Shown one piece after another: positions 46,419 to 57,910 of a stretch of DNA of 64,000 nt. The notes under the pieces are model-generated. The model was not told the DNA's origin and made no database searches. It worked only from the letters and a program-made list of their open reading frames with translations. Positions within the stretch are counted from its first letter, which is position 1, and each line of letters opens with the position of its first letter. This DNA comes from Coprinellus micaceus (Eukaryota; Basidiomycota; Agaricomycetes; Agaricales; Psathyrellaceae): contig OX596341.1 in the NCBI GenBank assembly GCA_951394405.1, positions 2,790,001 through 2,854,000 on the forward strand, read 5' to 3'. The position numbers and the translations under genes were made by a program.

Positions 46419-47417
46419 GAGTGAAACAAACGTTACGTTTTCCGCACGAAAAAACGTGACGTTTGGCGGTAAATCTAACGATTTTGCCTTGCGGAGGCGT
46501 TGCGAAACTAACGTTTGTGCGGACAAAAACGCAACTTTGGTACCTCACAGAATAAGGCCGCTTGGACATGTCTGAGGCGGCCTAGATGGCTTCTATGAGG
46601 TTAAGTTTCAACATGGATGACCCGAGGTGACGCTTAGTGCTGTTTAGAGGCTCCTGTAAGAATCTAATTTAGCGCTACAACTTGAATGGACAATGCTCGC
46701 TCTGGTCCAAGGTGCCCGAGTGGCCTTGAATGTCCTCAAGGGCCGAAATAAATTCGGGCAGCACGCAGAGCGTTACAGTTGGCCGTTCGCAGTAATATCC
46801 TGAGGAAGAGACACCCAAGGGTACAGTAGACCAAGTGCGTGTTCCCACGGCTCTTCAATCGGACTCGGAATAGGCGCCCAACCTCAGAGTAGCGATTTGG
46901 ATTTCGTCCCCTATTGCATGCCTGGAGGAAGTCGTGCTCCCCCAGTAATAATAGGGGCAGGTTTCTCTTCATATACTGATAGAGATCCTACTGCTGACCT
47001 TCGGGCGCCTCATTCGACCAGAGTGGTCTTATCTCATTTCAGTGCTTGAGGCGTTACGAGCAGTAGGGAATTTTGTTGTTCTAAACACCCTGCACGTCGC
47101 AATACATCACATGTGGGTGGGTACGGCGTCGACCGTTCGGGTACTCTTCACAGGGCAGGAACACCATCTTAAGAGCATCCCTCAACTAAACAGGCCCTCA
47201 GGAGGCTCAGGGACCCCCATTACGACTTATACTGTAACCCAATGCCGATACCAAGTTAACGTTTCCGCTTCTAAACGTCGCATTTGACGATCAACTCTAA
47301 CGTTTCCGCGGAATAAACGTTAAAATGGTCGAAAAAACGTTGCGGAGGCCCGAAAAGGAAGAAACGTTATATTTGCACGACAAACGTTGCGGAGAAACGT
47401 AACGTTTGTTACCACCA
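46419..47417. mobile_element. Non-autonomous TIR element with AACGTT-rich ends, 999 bp
   Basis: Perfect 8-bp target duplication CACATAGG at 46411-46418 and 47418-47425. The inverted ends share AACAAACGTTACGTTT exactly, followed on both sides by TCCGC-type sequence. The terminal bases themselves match poorly (GAGTG against TGGTGG). The outer 150-180 bp on each side hold nine copies of the palindrome AACGTT, often next to CCGC or GCGG. The centre (about 46560-47240) has none. No transposase frame. The cluster looks like an array of transposase-binding sites. Confidence 0.8.
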
Positions 47418-47425
47418 CACATAGG

Positions 47426-47981
47426 CGCCCACACGGCGACTACGTCCTGGGACCTCTCGCTGACCTGGGCTGACCTGGTAGTTGAAGTGTAGGACGGTGT
47501 ATCATCCATGCCCCTCCTTCAACTCACTGGACTAACCATGCACGAGCAGGGGGGATTTGGCGGAATGTTTGTGACCGTCTACAACCGCGCCCACAACTGA
47601 CGTTCTGTACGATGCCCTAGACCTTCCAAGCCAAAGCCAGGCGCGAAGTGCCAAACTCGTCACTATAAAGGACTGGAACACGTTCCACGGCCTATGGTTC
47701 ACGGTTTCTGCAGGGGGTTCTGTAGGCTCACAGAAGGTGTGCTGAAATCAATGTTTATTTACATTTCTGGGACAAACCCAGCTCCTTTGTAGACGCCTCA
47801 GGGTCGCGATGCCGAAAAGGGCCGACTCACTGAATGAGCGCCCAGCGCCCACGGACTGGCATCACCGAGGTCCCTGGGAGGTCGTTCGCTTTCCAGGTGG
47901 CGGCATGCTGGCCACCTGCTCTTCGTGAGCTTCCATCTCCCACTCCGCGCCGCGCGTTTTCTTGTGCTCTCCGGCTTATGA
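47426..47981. other. Flank of the 999-bp element, nothing recognised
   Basis: Leads into the promoter of the membrane protein gene at 47982. Confidence 0.35.
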
Positions 47982-49071
47982 ATGTCTTTCGTGCGGCTGG
48001 ATGATCGGCATCCCTCCATCCGGTACTCCTCAGAACCAACCTCGGACTGGCAACGTGTGGAAGAGCCAGCGGCGTTCAATAGCACCATTACCTCAACTTC
48101 GGGAGTGGGCGCGACAGCAGAGATTGAGTTTGAAGGTTGGAAATAGATTTCTTCGACCTCGAGGACCAAATAGATTTAGCGAGCACCTCCTAGGGACTGG
48201 GATCGAAGTCTATGGCACCATTGCGCAAAGCGGGATCGGGAAAGCCCCAAGCTCAACCTATAAATTGGACGAAGGGGACATAGTCACCTACACCGCCAGC
48301 CAATCCGACGCGAACCAGACCAAGACACTCTTTTATGCTTCTAACGCCCTTACTCCCGGGAAACACAAGCTGGTGGTGATGAACGAGGTCGCCGACGGGC
48401 AGCTCAACATTGATTATTTCCTGCTTTCCCCTCTTCCCAAAAAAGGTGTTCCACCAGGTGCAATTGTCGGCGCCGTCCTTGGTCCTCTTGCCCTCATTCT
48501 TATCGCCGTCCTCGCCGTTTTCTACTTCCGGAAACGACGCGAAGTTCAGTCGACGCCCCTTACTTTAGGGCGGAGAGTCAGGCGCAGCTCTCCTGACGCG
48601 AGTGAGTACTGAATATTGTGTCGATAAAGGAGAACAACTTACCAGAGCTTTCGTTCAGCTGAGAAACGCCTTCCGACTAATGCAACCTGGTCGGTCATTA
48701 CACCTTTCGACCTCTCCCCTCAGCCCGATTCCGTCGACAATCTCCAAGCTGGACAGCCTCTCCTGGGGCAACAGACCGGGGAGTCCAGGCCATCAAGTTC
48801 AAGTGTGAATGCAAGCCAGAACCCTTCAAGGAGTTCGACGCCACTCGCGCCCCCACTGCCACCCTCTCGGACACCACCCCCGTCAGGATCAGGATCATCG
48901 CGCCCGCTCCCAGTTCCTCCAGAGAACATCGAACTCCACCGCCTCCCACCACCTCAATATGTAGGGCCGGGCCTTGAGCCTGTCCGGAAAAGTGCACTCC
49001 CTCCATCATACACCGCTCCCAATACCAGTAACCCTCCCAGCCGAACGCAAACCCCAGGGCCAGATCCTTGA
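47982..49071 (+). CDS. Single-pass membrane protein with Pro/Ser-rich tail, relative of 6729-8056
   Basis: Exon 1 is 47982-48135, starting MSFVRLDDRHPSIRYS. A 58-bp intron follows, then exon 2 from 48194 (TGIEVYGTIAQSG) through NIDYFLLSPLPKKG to a transmembrane helix (AVLGPLALILIAVLAVFYF, then RKRR), ending near 48601 at GTGAGT. A last exon from about 48655 to the stop at 49071 encodes SAEKRLPTNATWSV, then a Ser/Pro-rich tail with PPPQYV. The junction between exons 2 and 3 does not keep phase with the obvious donor and acceptor, so that boundary is unresolved. The extracellular domain, helix and PPPQY tail mirror the gene at 6729. No signal peptide is visible in the first exon. Confidence 0.65.
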
Positions 49072-49506
49072 ACCAGCGGACGCTCATCGCTCAAGCGCTC
49101 ATCCCCCACGCTGGGTCTAGCGCCCTTGCTTCCACCCACCTTACACCTTTACACACTCCTTTGTCCAAGCCTTGTCAACAATGCCTAAGCAGCACCCACA
49201 CTCTCTTTCGTCCCTTGGCCAGGCTAATGTCACCTTAATGATCCAGTTGTAATCAAGGACCATCCACGCCTACCTACATTATATTGGGGGAGTGCGTCAG
49301 TTATAAGTTGTCGGTGTAGTTTTATTTCACGCATGCCGAACTATTTCCAGCCTTGTAATGCTTTGAGAGTGGTCGAAGTCCCTCCTTGGAATGCATTGTC
49401 TTGTATAGTGATGGAATGTGAATGCGAATAAATTAGTAAGGCTACAGGCGTCAGTGGATATGTGTAGGTACATGGGGAGATACTAATGGTGTTGCATCGT
49501 GACGGG
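49072..49506. other. Convergent 3' region, nothing recognised
   Basis: Between the stops of the membrane protein gene and the second DUF6534 gene. Confidence 0.35.
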
Positions 49507-51671
49507 TCATGGAAATTTGGTGGTTGGTGTCGCCTCGAAGACTTCAACAGGGGTCTATTTGAACAGATTAGTTCCCTGAATACACTCAACTGAAAACACC
49601 AGATCGAGGACTCACATCCGCCTTGATTTTGGTATCAGTCTCTGACTGAAAGTGTATGGACCTCTCGCCGCCAGAGCCAGAGTGTGTGGATTTGGAATTG
49701 GCTGTGCTTCCACGAGATCGAAGGTCAAGAACATGACCTGACTGTGGTGGATGGTATCAAAAGAAGGTGTTCGTTAGTGATAGATCCAGTGAATACAGAA
49801 GTTGTGGTGTAACGTACTGGCCGTGATTCAAACTCGATGTCGGTGTAGTTGGTATCAGAGCGGTTCGACCCCGAGATCGACCGCAACGCTTGCCTGCTAT
49901 TCAGGGTGGCCAGGAAGCTATTGGCGTACACTGGGGAAGGGGTCTGTTATTGGGCAGGAACCAAGGGAGGGGGAGCCACGTACGCTTGCCAATTACGAAG
50001 TCAATCGCGAGGTACCACAGCGCGTACGACTTGAGTGAAAACTATTTTTGGGAACTTCAGATCACGAACATCTTTGCAGGATATTAATGGACCTACCACG
50101 ATCACTTCGACAATGGCCATGAGGCTACCCGCAGGAAATTGAGATGGTGCGATGAGTACGGAAGAAGACAACTACGGAAAAGGAACCTTACGCAGTAAGG
50201 AGGCATCGGTTGACTGCGTATACAATCAAGGTGGTGACAAGTGCGTCGGTACTATTGTGATTCCAGTTAGCACGCTCCACTGGGATCGGGAAGCGACCGA
50301 ATCGCACCTTCTGAACCCAGTCCTACTTCCATGGAGGAGAACACAAAGCGAGCCAGCAATCAGCACGTCTGCCAAGACAGCTGTGATAGCGAAGGGTGTC
50401 GCAGCGAAAAGCTTGAACCACAGGTCAGATACGTACGTCACTGAGTAGGCCCGCACGCACCGTGAATTCGCTCAATCGACTAAAGTCCCTCTTGACGAAG
50501 CTGCCCACAACCATTTCAACTCTCCTGCCGGGCCCGTACCGCATAAATTGTTACTGACCAGTATGCGACAGTCACTGAAGAAGAAAAGAAGGATCAGTCT
50601 GAAGCCAAATCCAGAAAGATGCATCACTCACGGATACCAAACACCAGGTGCGCGAAGACTATGAAGCCCTAATTCCCGTTTGAGTACATTGTACTGCCAT
50701 GAACCGCTGTTCGCTTACGAGGATGCCGCCAAGCCACCACTTTGCACGAGGCGGAGCGACTGCCCCAAGGATTCAGTCATGAGGTCGTCCAAAAAAAGAA
50801 CCAAGTATAACATACGTTCGTATATTCGGACGAGGAAAAAGCTGGGACGAACGTGTAAGACGGGATGGGGTGCTATGCTCGAATAGGTTACACACCTTTG
50901 AACCAGACATGAGATGAGGACCTGAACATTCCTTTAGATCGCGGGAACGAGTGTGAAGGGCCTGCTACGTACGTTGCATAGAATTGAAGTGAATAGTGTC
51001 CTACGCAGTCGAGGTTAGCCGGAACACCTATAGGTTACTGCGCAGCAAGAAGGGACACACCAATGTCCTGCCTTGAGTCCCTCCGGGTTATCGTAGTTCG
51101 AAACAAGGTAGAAGTAGATGCACATGCAGACTATATCGGGTGTTAGACGAAATTAAGAGCAATTTCGGGAACCGCAACGCACCAAGAACGGTATGGACCG
51201 TATCTATCACCCTATCTCAGAGGATGAGCCGACAATATCCAAGCACTCCTAAAGAAACCTCCCCTCACCAAACTATCGCAACCTAGGCGTGTCCCCTGTC
51301 AAACCAGCTGGCCTCGCAATGTAAGTCGAAGTTAGGCACGCACAAGGAGCTTGTTTGTTCTACCATCCTTCGGATAGTACATGTAATAGAGGTACGTCTG
51401 CGAAGAGAGATTAGCGTTCATACGCGAAGAGAAAACTTCCTGTGCGCACCTGGAGCGTCGTCAGCCCATACATTCTACCACCAGTAAATCAGCATCCCCC
51501 TAGCCCAAAATCCAGACAAATGCCCCAACTAACACTGCATTGACGAGTGCGCCGACAAGGCCAGCTCCTGGAGGTCATATTCAGAGGTGCTATCACAGGC
51601 TCGGATGACGGAAATGACCTACCGAATGTCTCATGTATGGAAATCACATCGGGATAGTGATGAGGGGCCAT
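49507..51671 (-). CDS. DUF6534 multi-pass membrane protein, copy 2
   Basis: Same family as 28616-30822. The proposed start is MAPHHYPDVISIHETFG at 51671, spliced to GAGLVGALVNAVLVGAFVW. Later exons carry YGLTTLQTYLYYMYYPKDG, the long helix LFAATPFAITAVLADVLIAG followed by SRTGFRR, and the family signature YANSFLATLNSRQALR. A Ser/Thr-rich tail ends TPVEVFEATPTTKFP with the stop at 49507-49509. Roughly twelve short exons are expected; several internal junctions, including the second intron, could not be settled. A polytopic plasma-membrane or endomembrane location is inferred. Function unknown, as for the family. Confidence 0.7.
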
Positions 51672-52479
51672 CTAAAGGCTCAGAGGCCTGCCAGGACTCC
51701 GACGGCAGTGCCCTGGAGGTCGGGGTCGAAGGATCGAGAAGGGGGTTCAAGAATACGCGCGGGTCGGAGTAACGAAGGCGTTACCATGTTATTATAAAGT
51801 CTGTTATGTAGTACGGAACCAAATGGCTTCTGGGTGAGAGGAGAAGAACGCATGGGCACATGATCTCATCACTGCCCCTCCTCGGTTACCTCAACGAGCC
51901 TCAACGGCCCAGCAAACCCGTCATAAGTCCGCAAGTAGCAAACATCTCATCATCTTCACATGCACAGAATACATACGACGAAGGGTAGTCGCAGGAGTCC
52001 CACATGAGCTGGAGGGGACATCTCGTACGCCCTTGCTTCCGCAGGGCGTCACAGTCCTTTACGAACAACGACCACCACACGACAGATCGCATTCTACCGC
52101 GGAAGGAACAAGAACAGCAACATGAGAAGGCCGAAATTGCATACAAGATGCACATAGCGTCTATATCGAAGTGTCCCATTTGTCAAGTAGAAGCGTTCTT
52201 CGCCCGTTCAAAGCTGCCAGATCTCTGTCAGTGTCTTCGTTGACCTGGGAGGGGAACCCAAATTTCACCGAGGCATGGAAAAAGCGGTCTGAGTCTAGAT
52301 GGAGATCGTCTGCAATCTGGCTCATACGGTCTGTATTAAATCAATTAAAAAGCTTGAAAGTTTGAAGTGAAGATTGAAGGGAGGGGACACGGCGATCTAT
52401 GTGCCTAGCTCTGGTGGGTCGGAGTGGGCGTTGGGAGTTGCTGTGCACACAGCAGGATCCGGGCTCGAGTGCTTCTGGG
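51672..52479. other. Intergenic, nothing secure
   Basis: A 92-codon Cys-rich minus-strand frame at 51901-52179 has no recognisable domain and no support beyond being open. Confidence 0.35.
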
Positions 52480-55400
52480 CTACATGGCAATTACTGATGC
52501 ATACCCAAAAGATGAGCCTTCCAGGCCTCGAGCCACCAGAGCGAACTGCTGGGCAGCTTCTCTCGTTTTCTTCAGACTCCTCGATCTGGACGCGCAGGTC
52601 AGAAATAACATTTCGAGCCCAGGGCGATCGTCGACACTTACGCGATGACAGCCTTGATAAACTTCTCTTTTGTCTCCGGACCAGCTTTACTTGGTACGAA
52701 ACCCTCCTAAAAGTGTCGACATCAGTGCCTCTGCCAGCCAGTCAAAGAAAGCGCGGGTAGCCGTAACACGATAGAACGAGGTACGAAGAAAGTAGAAGGT
52801 ACAAAGTAGGCAATTTACGCACAGAGAACAAGATTTCCTGCATCCATTTCGCCACCGTCGCGGGTCCCCCATCCATTCCACTAGATCGGTTCATCAGAGC
52901 ACCAAGCATCTCGATGAGGTTGGGCACGACACTGCGCGGTGCAACGCCCGCGAAGCCTTGAAGAATTGCTCGTGTAATCGCTCTTCCATGTGAGGACAAG
53001 AGTACCATTTTGTGAGCGTTGAGCTCGGAGGTCAGCGAGCTTCGATGGATAAGGTTTGACTAAATGAGATAGATGGTTATCGCGAGTCAGTCGGCTTGAG
53101 TCCAAGGGTGTACATATGACAGTAGGATCCGAACGAACCATGAAGTTAGCGGCAGCCACGAGCGAGTATCGCTCTTGCAACGCCAGAGACAAGATCGCAC
53201 ATTGCATCAAAGCGTCCAATAGGCCTGGGGGCAATGTGTAGAAAGTCTTCGTGAAGTCTTGCGCAACCTGGAACCATCCTGATCAGCGCTTCCTCATTTG
53301 TCGTGTTCCCTCCCATACACATACCCGATCCATACACGAAAAGAACTCTTGAACGATATCTGGATTGGCTTCCATCGCCCCTGGCACCGCCAACGCACTC
53401 AGCCCACACTGCAGCAACACAGGTAACACATTCGATACGATCGCTTGGGCATCTCCAATGGGCGGCGGTTTCGAGAGGTACGTCAAAGGCGGTGGGTTTA
53501 GCTGTGCGATGAGGATGGCTGCGAGCGAGAGCCAAGTCGCTGTGAGCTGCTTCTGCGCGGCGATACAAATCAACTCGAGAAGTGGGCCAGCTGGCAGAGA
53601 TATCAGGGTTATGTCGCTCGGCAAGGACGTAATTGACTTGAACAGATCGCTTAGGGTCTACGAGCAGTAGCAACCAGTCAGTCGGCCAGCTCAGAAGAGA
53701 CGAGGAGGACGAGGGTGAATGAATGAAGCGTACGCACATGACTGATCTCTGCGTCCATGCTCCAAATGTTCACAATACTCCGAATGCTGGAGAAGGTGTC
53801 GTCGCGTATTCTCTGCATTCGGGGGTCTTCGCGAGCGGCTTTAATTTGCTCGATCTCGGCTTGCATGGCAGGGTCCTCCTCATCGTCTCCATAGAGGCCT
53901 TCGGCCGTCCGTGTCAGTCCCTTGGAGATACCGGCAAGGATTTCGAGCTGGAGGATGACCATGGTCCTTGCCTCGTCCGGAATCTGTCAGAGGATTGTTA
54001 GCGTCATAGTCGAGCAGGAACGGAGTAGAACTCACGGATGAGGCCGTCTGTAGAGCACCGACCAGTTTCTGGACTACAGGACTGACGATTGCCTCTACCG
54101 GCGAGACCATTTCTTGCGGAGGAAGCGCCTGAATCACACTCGCAATCGACTGCAACACCTTACTCTTCTCTGAATCCGGAATCCCCTCCAATCCATTATG
54201 CAATTGCCCGAACGCCAGAATATGGGGCGACAATGCCTTCCTATTCGTATCACACAAATTCCTCAGTGCCACCGCAGCCTGCAAACACAGAGACGGGTCC
54301 GTCAGGGCGGTCACAACGTAGTTCAGCACATTCAGAAGGAGGGATGTCGAATCTGCCGAGGGTAACGATGATGATGGTGATGAACTGGATTTGGAATAGG
54401 TAGTGAACCATGTTGAGTACGCCCCGATGACGCTGAGAGCGGTTTTGCGGAGGCGGTTGTGGCCGGCTATTGGGAGACGACCGAGGATGTCTTGACTGAA
54501 AAGTCGGGCGAGTTGAGGAGATTTCTCGAGGTCAACGGCTTCTTGCACCGAGGTGACGCAGTGCAGGGTCGCTTCGACGTCTTGCCAGTTGGACTTGCCG
54601 CTGCTCAGCTGCTTGAGGAGCTCGTTAATGTAGTAGCTCAGCATATCATCTCGGAGGACGTAGAAGCTATACCCAGAAAGGTTAGTAGCCACCCAACCCC
54701 ACTGAGAAGCAGGACACGAACGCGTTAATGAGCGTATCCCCAACGTCCCTCCGATACACGTTGAACTTGTCGATCTGGTCCTTATTCCAGCCCGTTGGGG
54801 AAGGCGGGAACGTAACCTTCCTCCGCAAGATTTGCACCAGCTCGATGTATACACTCTTCGCCATCGTAACCTGCGCCGGGTCCTTGCTTGTGGGTGGGGT
54901 ATCATCATCCTCATCCTCGAAATAATCCGCGCTCCACAGCGCCTCCTGGAACAAATACCAAAAACTCAACGTCAACTCGCTCTCCTCTTCATCTTCGCCA
55001 TAGAATCCCTGTAAGCCCGTGTACGCCATGATCAGTCGTAAGAACGTCTGCACGAGGTACCCCTTCGTCTTCTCCTGGGTGACTGGGGTCGTGGATGAGA
55101 TGTTCGCGGCGAGGTACAACGCCGAGTGGTCACCCAGTGCCGCGAGAAGCTTGCACAACGAATGGCTCGTTTCGCTGACATCGTTGTTCTGTACAGTCGA
55201 ACTGATGATCTGGCTCCCAACTGTGTCCAACCATAGCAGAAGTGGTTCGGTGAGGGTCTTGGTCCCCGCGCCGTCGGACAGGGGAGACTTGGAGAGGATC
55301 TCTTGTAGCGCGTCGGACGCGGCGAGGAAGAGACTATCGTCGTCGTCTGAGGGGTCGAGGAGGCCGATGAGGGTAGGGATGAAAGGGACGAGGTTGCTAA

Positions 55401-56344
55401 TAAAGGGTCAGTTTGAGTGCTCCGAGGGTGAGCAAGAACTCACTCTGCTGGGAAAATGTTCATCCAGGCCTGGAGAGTTTGTAGCGCTGCCTGGATTTGG
55501 GATATTGGAATGGCCCCGCGATGTTGGTTCACTGAGGCTGATATCGCCTGTACGACCATGGGGATCGCGTCCTTCAGACTTTGCTGCACCTGTAGCCTGT
55601 GGCACACGTTCAGTACCCTTCCTCAGCATATAACCCATACGCACTTCGCAGGTCCCAACAAGTCCGCCCCGCCTACTTCCTCCGCCACAATAACCAAGAA
55701 CTGGTGTATTCGGTGTGCCGATCCACCCTTCTCTGAGAAGGCTTGCACGCAGGAGATGATCCAGTTCTCCCATCGACTAGGGCGACCTGGGACTAGCTTG
55801 ATCGCCAACGACGCTAGCTACGATGTCGTCAGACGCGACTCCTTACGACTTAGACGACACATACCGCCACGAACAGCTTCCTCAGAATGAAGTTGGGACG
55901 CCCGATGGCGATCGAGTGCGCTGTGAGTTGCACGAGCAAGTCGCGTAGTCGTTCGGCGTGTTCTTGTGGAAACGCATCCCTGGAATCGTCTCGTCAGCGT
56001 CGCCCACTCAAAGGAACCTCCGATACTCACCAATCTCTAGCCACCTTCACCTGAGCCGTATGCGCGCCAAAGAACTGCACGTTCTGATCGTCATGGTTGA
56101 GAAGCGGGATGACCAGACCCCACGCTTCCGGGCGTTTCTGGATCTCAAATAGTTCGTGCTGCAGGCGTTTCAGGTCCTCGGGCGTCGTCGTCGATGTCGA
56201 GGGTCCGTAGCCGAGTTGGATTAACTGTTCGATGAGGGAGGGTGAACCTTAAGCGAGGAGGGCGTGGACTTCAAGGAGACTGACTTGGGCGGCCCTTTCA
56301 ACGTCGAAGTTGGAGAGGGTGGGGAGGAATGCGAAATCTGCCAT
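52480..56344 (-). CDS. Importin-13/transportin-SR-like karyopherin
   Basis: Nuclear transport receptor made of HEAT repeats that binds Ran-GTP and carries cargo through nuclear pores. The start MADFAFLPTLSNFDVERAAQ at 56344 is spliced over a 60-bp intron (56284-56225) to LIQLGYGPS; reading through would hit a TAA, so the intron is required. Characteristic parts are VQFFGAHTAQVKVARDW in the N-terminal importin repeat and SNWQDVEATLHCVTSVQEAV. KTALSVIGAYSTWF, IQALPPQEMVSPVEAI, an acidic loop (YGDDEEDPAMQ) and GRAITRAILQGFAGVAPRSV follow. The last exon ends QQFALVARGLEGSSFGYASV with the stop at 52480-52482. About a dozen exons and close to 1,000 residues fit the family. It is probably single-copy. 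The exact yeast orthologue (MTR10 or PDR6-like) is not decided. Confidence 0.88.
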
Positions 56345-56871
56345 GGCGGGCAACGACAAAGAGGCGTCGACGTCGTTGATGGCGTCGAGCTCGGCCCCAT
56401 TTGTCTGGCAGGTGCAATGTTCTCACAGCAATATTGGACCAGAACGCTCAACGCGCCTTCGACGAGACCATCTACGTCCCCACCAAGCTCAAAGCTCCAG
56501 GGGGCTGCCTTGACAACTCTGCCGTTCCTAGTGCACTCCTCTCGGCCTAGGACGCAGTGTTCTCGAAACCCCACCTCCTGATTGCTACCTTCACTAGCAG
56601 GGATCCCAAGACCTTCCCGTCACAGGCGCCATTTTCTCTCCATCTCCGTCTGTAAGCTGTCCACGAGGAAGCATGAGTCGAGGAGGCTCCGTGGCATTCC
56701 AAGCACCCGCGGACGGGATGGACCTCCCAAAGGTTTCACGCGGGGTCTCCAGCGAACTGACCTTGGCACTGGACTATCTTTCTCTGCGGCGAACTGACCC
56801 GTCGCGGTTGCTGACGCCTCCTCTACCCATCCCCCAAGATATCTAGGTAAATATGGGACCACTTTACTTCG
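56345..56871. other. Intergenic, nothing recognised
   Basis: Upstream of the karyopherin start. No domain-bearing frame is seen. Confidence 0.35.
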
Positions 56872-57880
56872 TTATATGCGCAGAATTTCTAGTACTGGCG
56901 AATCATGTTGCTCAACCGCCGGGGACACTGTCTGAATGACGCAGGGTGGTCTGGACAGAGGGAGCCAAACTAGCAAGGCGACCCCAACATTGCGAGCATC
57001 TAGATACTGGCTTTCGGCGGGCTTACCTGACTCTTCACTCGAGGTAGCAGGCCCAGGGACAGATAAATGACTGACTGTCGCTGGAGATGAGGCAGGGCGG
57101 TTTCGAGGTAGCTCCTGATTTCGAGGCCATACAGGGTCAGTTCTGAAATGTGCATGAGGGAGACTTGACAGAGAACCTGGTGAGTATTCGCTCCTTGTCG
57201 GCCTCCACCCCGCGCCTCCCCCAGGCATTGCTTCTTCCATCTCTGTCTACTTTAGCGTCTCCCATGGCGTACCGCGTCGCCTGCGTGCGTATGAGTTCGG
57301 CGTCCTCCTTATCCTTTCCCAAGCTCCTTCCTTTCCTTTCCGTGTCTTCGTCACCAAATGGCCAGAGCACAGCATCACCGTCGAAGCACGAGTCACCACC
57401 GTTCGGCTCTTCCTCAACTCGAAGTATGAACCTGACGCCAACATTCAACTCATCCTGAGTCCAAATTCGCTTGGATCTGGCGTCGATCTGGCAAGTCAAG
57501 CCTTTCTTGGCTAGTGAAAGCATTTTATTGTAACGCAGGGACCAATGTGCGTTCTTGTCCTCAAGTGGCCTGTCCACGCTAGATCCGAGACCAGTATGTA
57601 TCTCCCAGGGTACTTTGTGGTAGAGCGCGACCCGCCACTGGAGGGAGGCAGTGCAGGGTTGCCGAGGTAACTCTGGATTTAAGCGCTCGACTCTGCCGAT
57701 GATGCCTTGAATGTCTTGACAGGTACATGGAATCAATTCTAGGACAATACATACAGCAATTACGGATAGCAAACGTTCACAAAACAAGTAGGGGGTGGGT
57801 ATCACATCTCGGAGCGTACAAAAGATCGAAAGTAGAAGAGCACGAATAGGCGACCTATGAATACAAAGACACAACGCCAC
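56872..57880 (-). CDS. Hypothetical protein with hydrophobic N-terminus
   Basis: I do not recognise it. A 247-codon frame begins at 57880 with two hydrophobic stretches (residues about 12-25 and 38-52). A mixed segment with IWTQDELNVGVRFILRVEEE and an acidic/basic tail follow. Coding-like sequence continues toward 56872 in other frames. One option is a 62-bp intron after ERILTR (donor GTTCTC) leading to SYLETALPHLQRQS and a second intron at GTAAGC. The 3' structure is therefore a guess. It sits tail-to-head after the phosphopantetheinyl transferase-like gene, 31 bp from that gene's stop. Confidence 0.4.
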
Positions 57881-57910
57881 GGTAGACTGGTGTTCAGTTG
57901 GCGGTAACGA

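Noticed and set aside
46700..46760. Possible tRNA gene from a GCCCGAGTGGCC-like A-box
   Set aside because: No B-box or cloverleaf pairing could be formed nearby.
54708..54914. N-terminal part of a separate 344-codon minus-strand protein at 53880-54914
   Set aside because: Only the portion from YVLRDDMLSYY onward is real. The preceding residues are an out-of-frame reading of the previous karyopherin exon and an intron.
56225..56284. Premature stop in the karyopherin gene
   Set aside because: The in-frame TAA lies inside a 60-bp GT-AG intron whose removal preserves frame.
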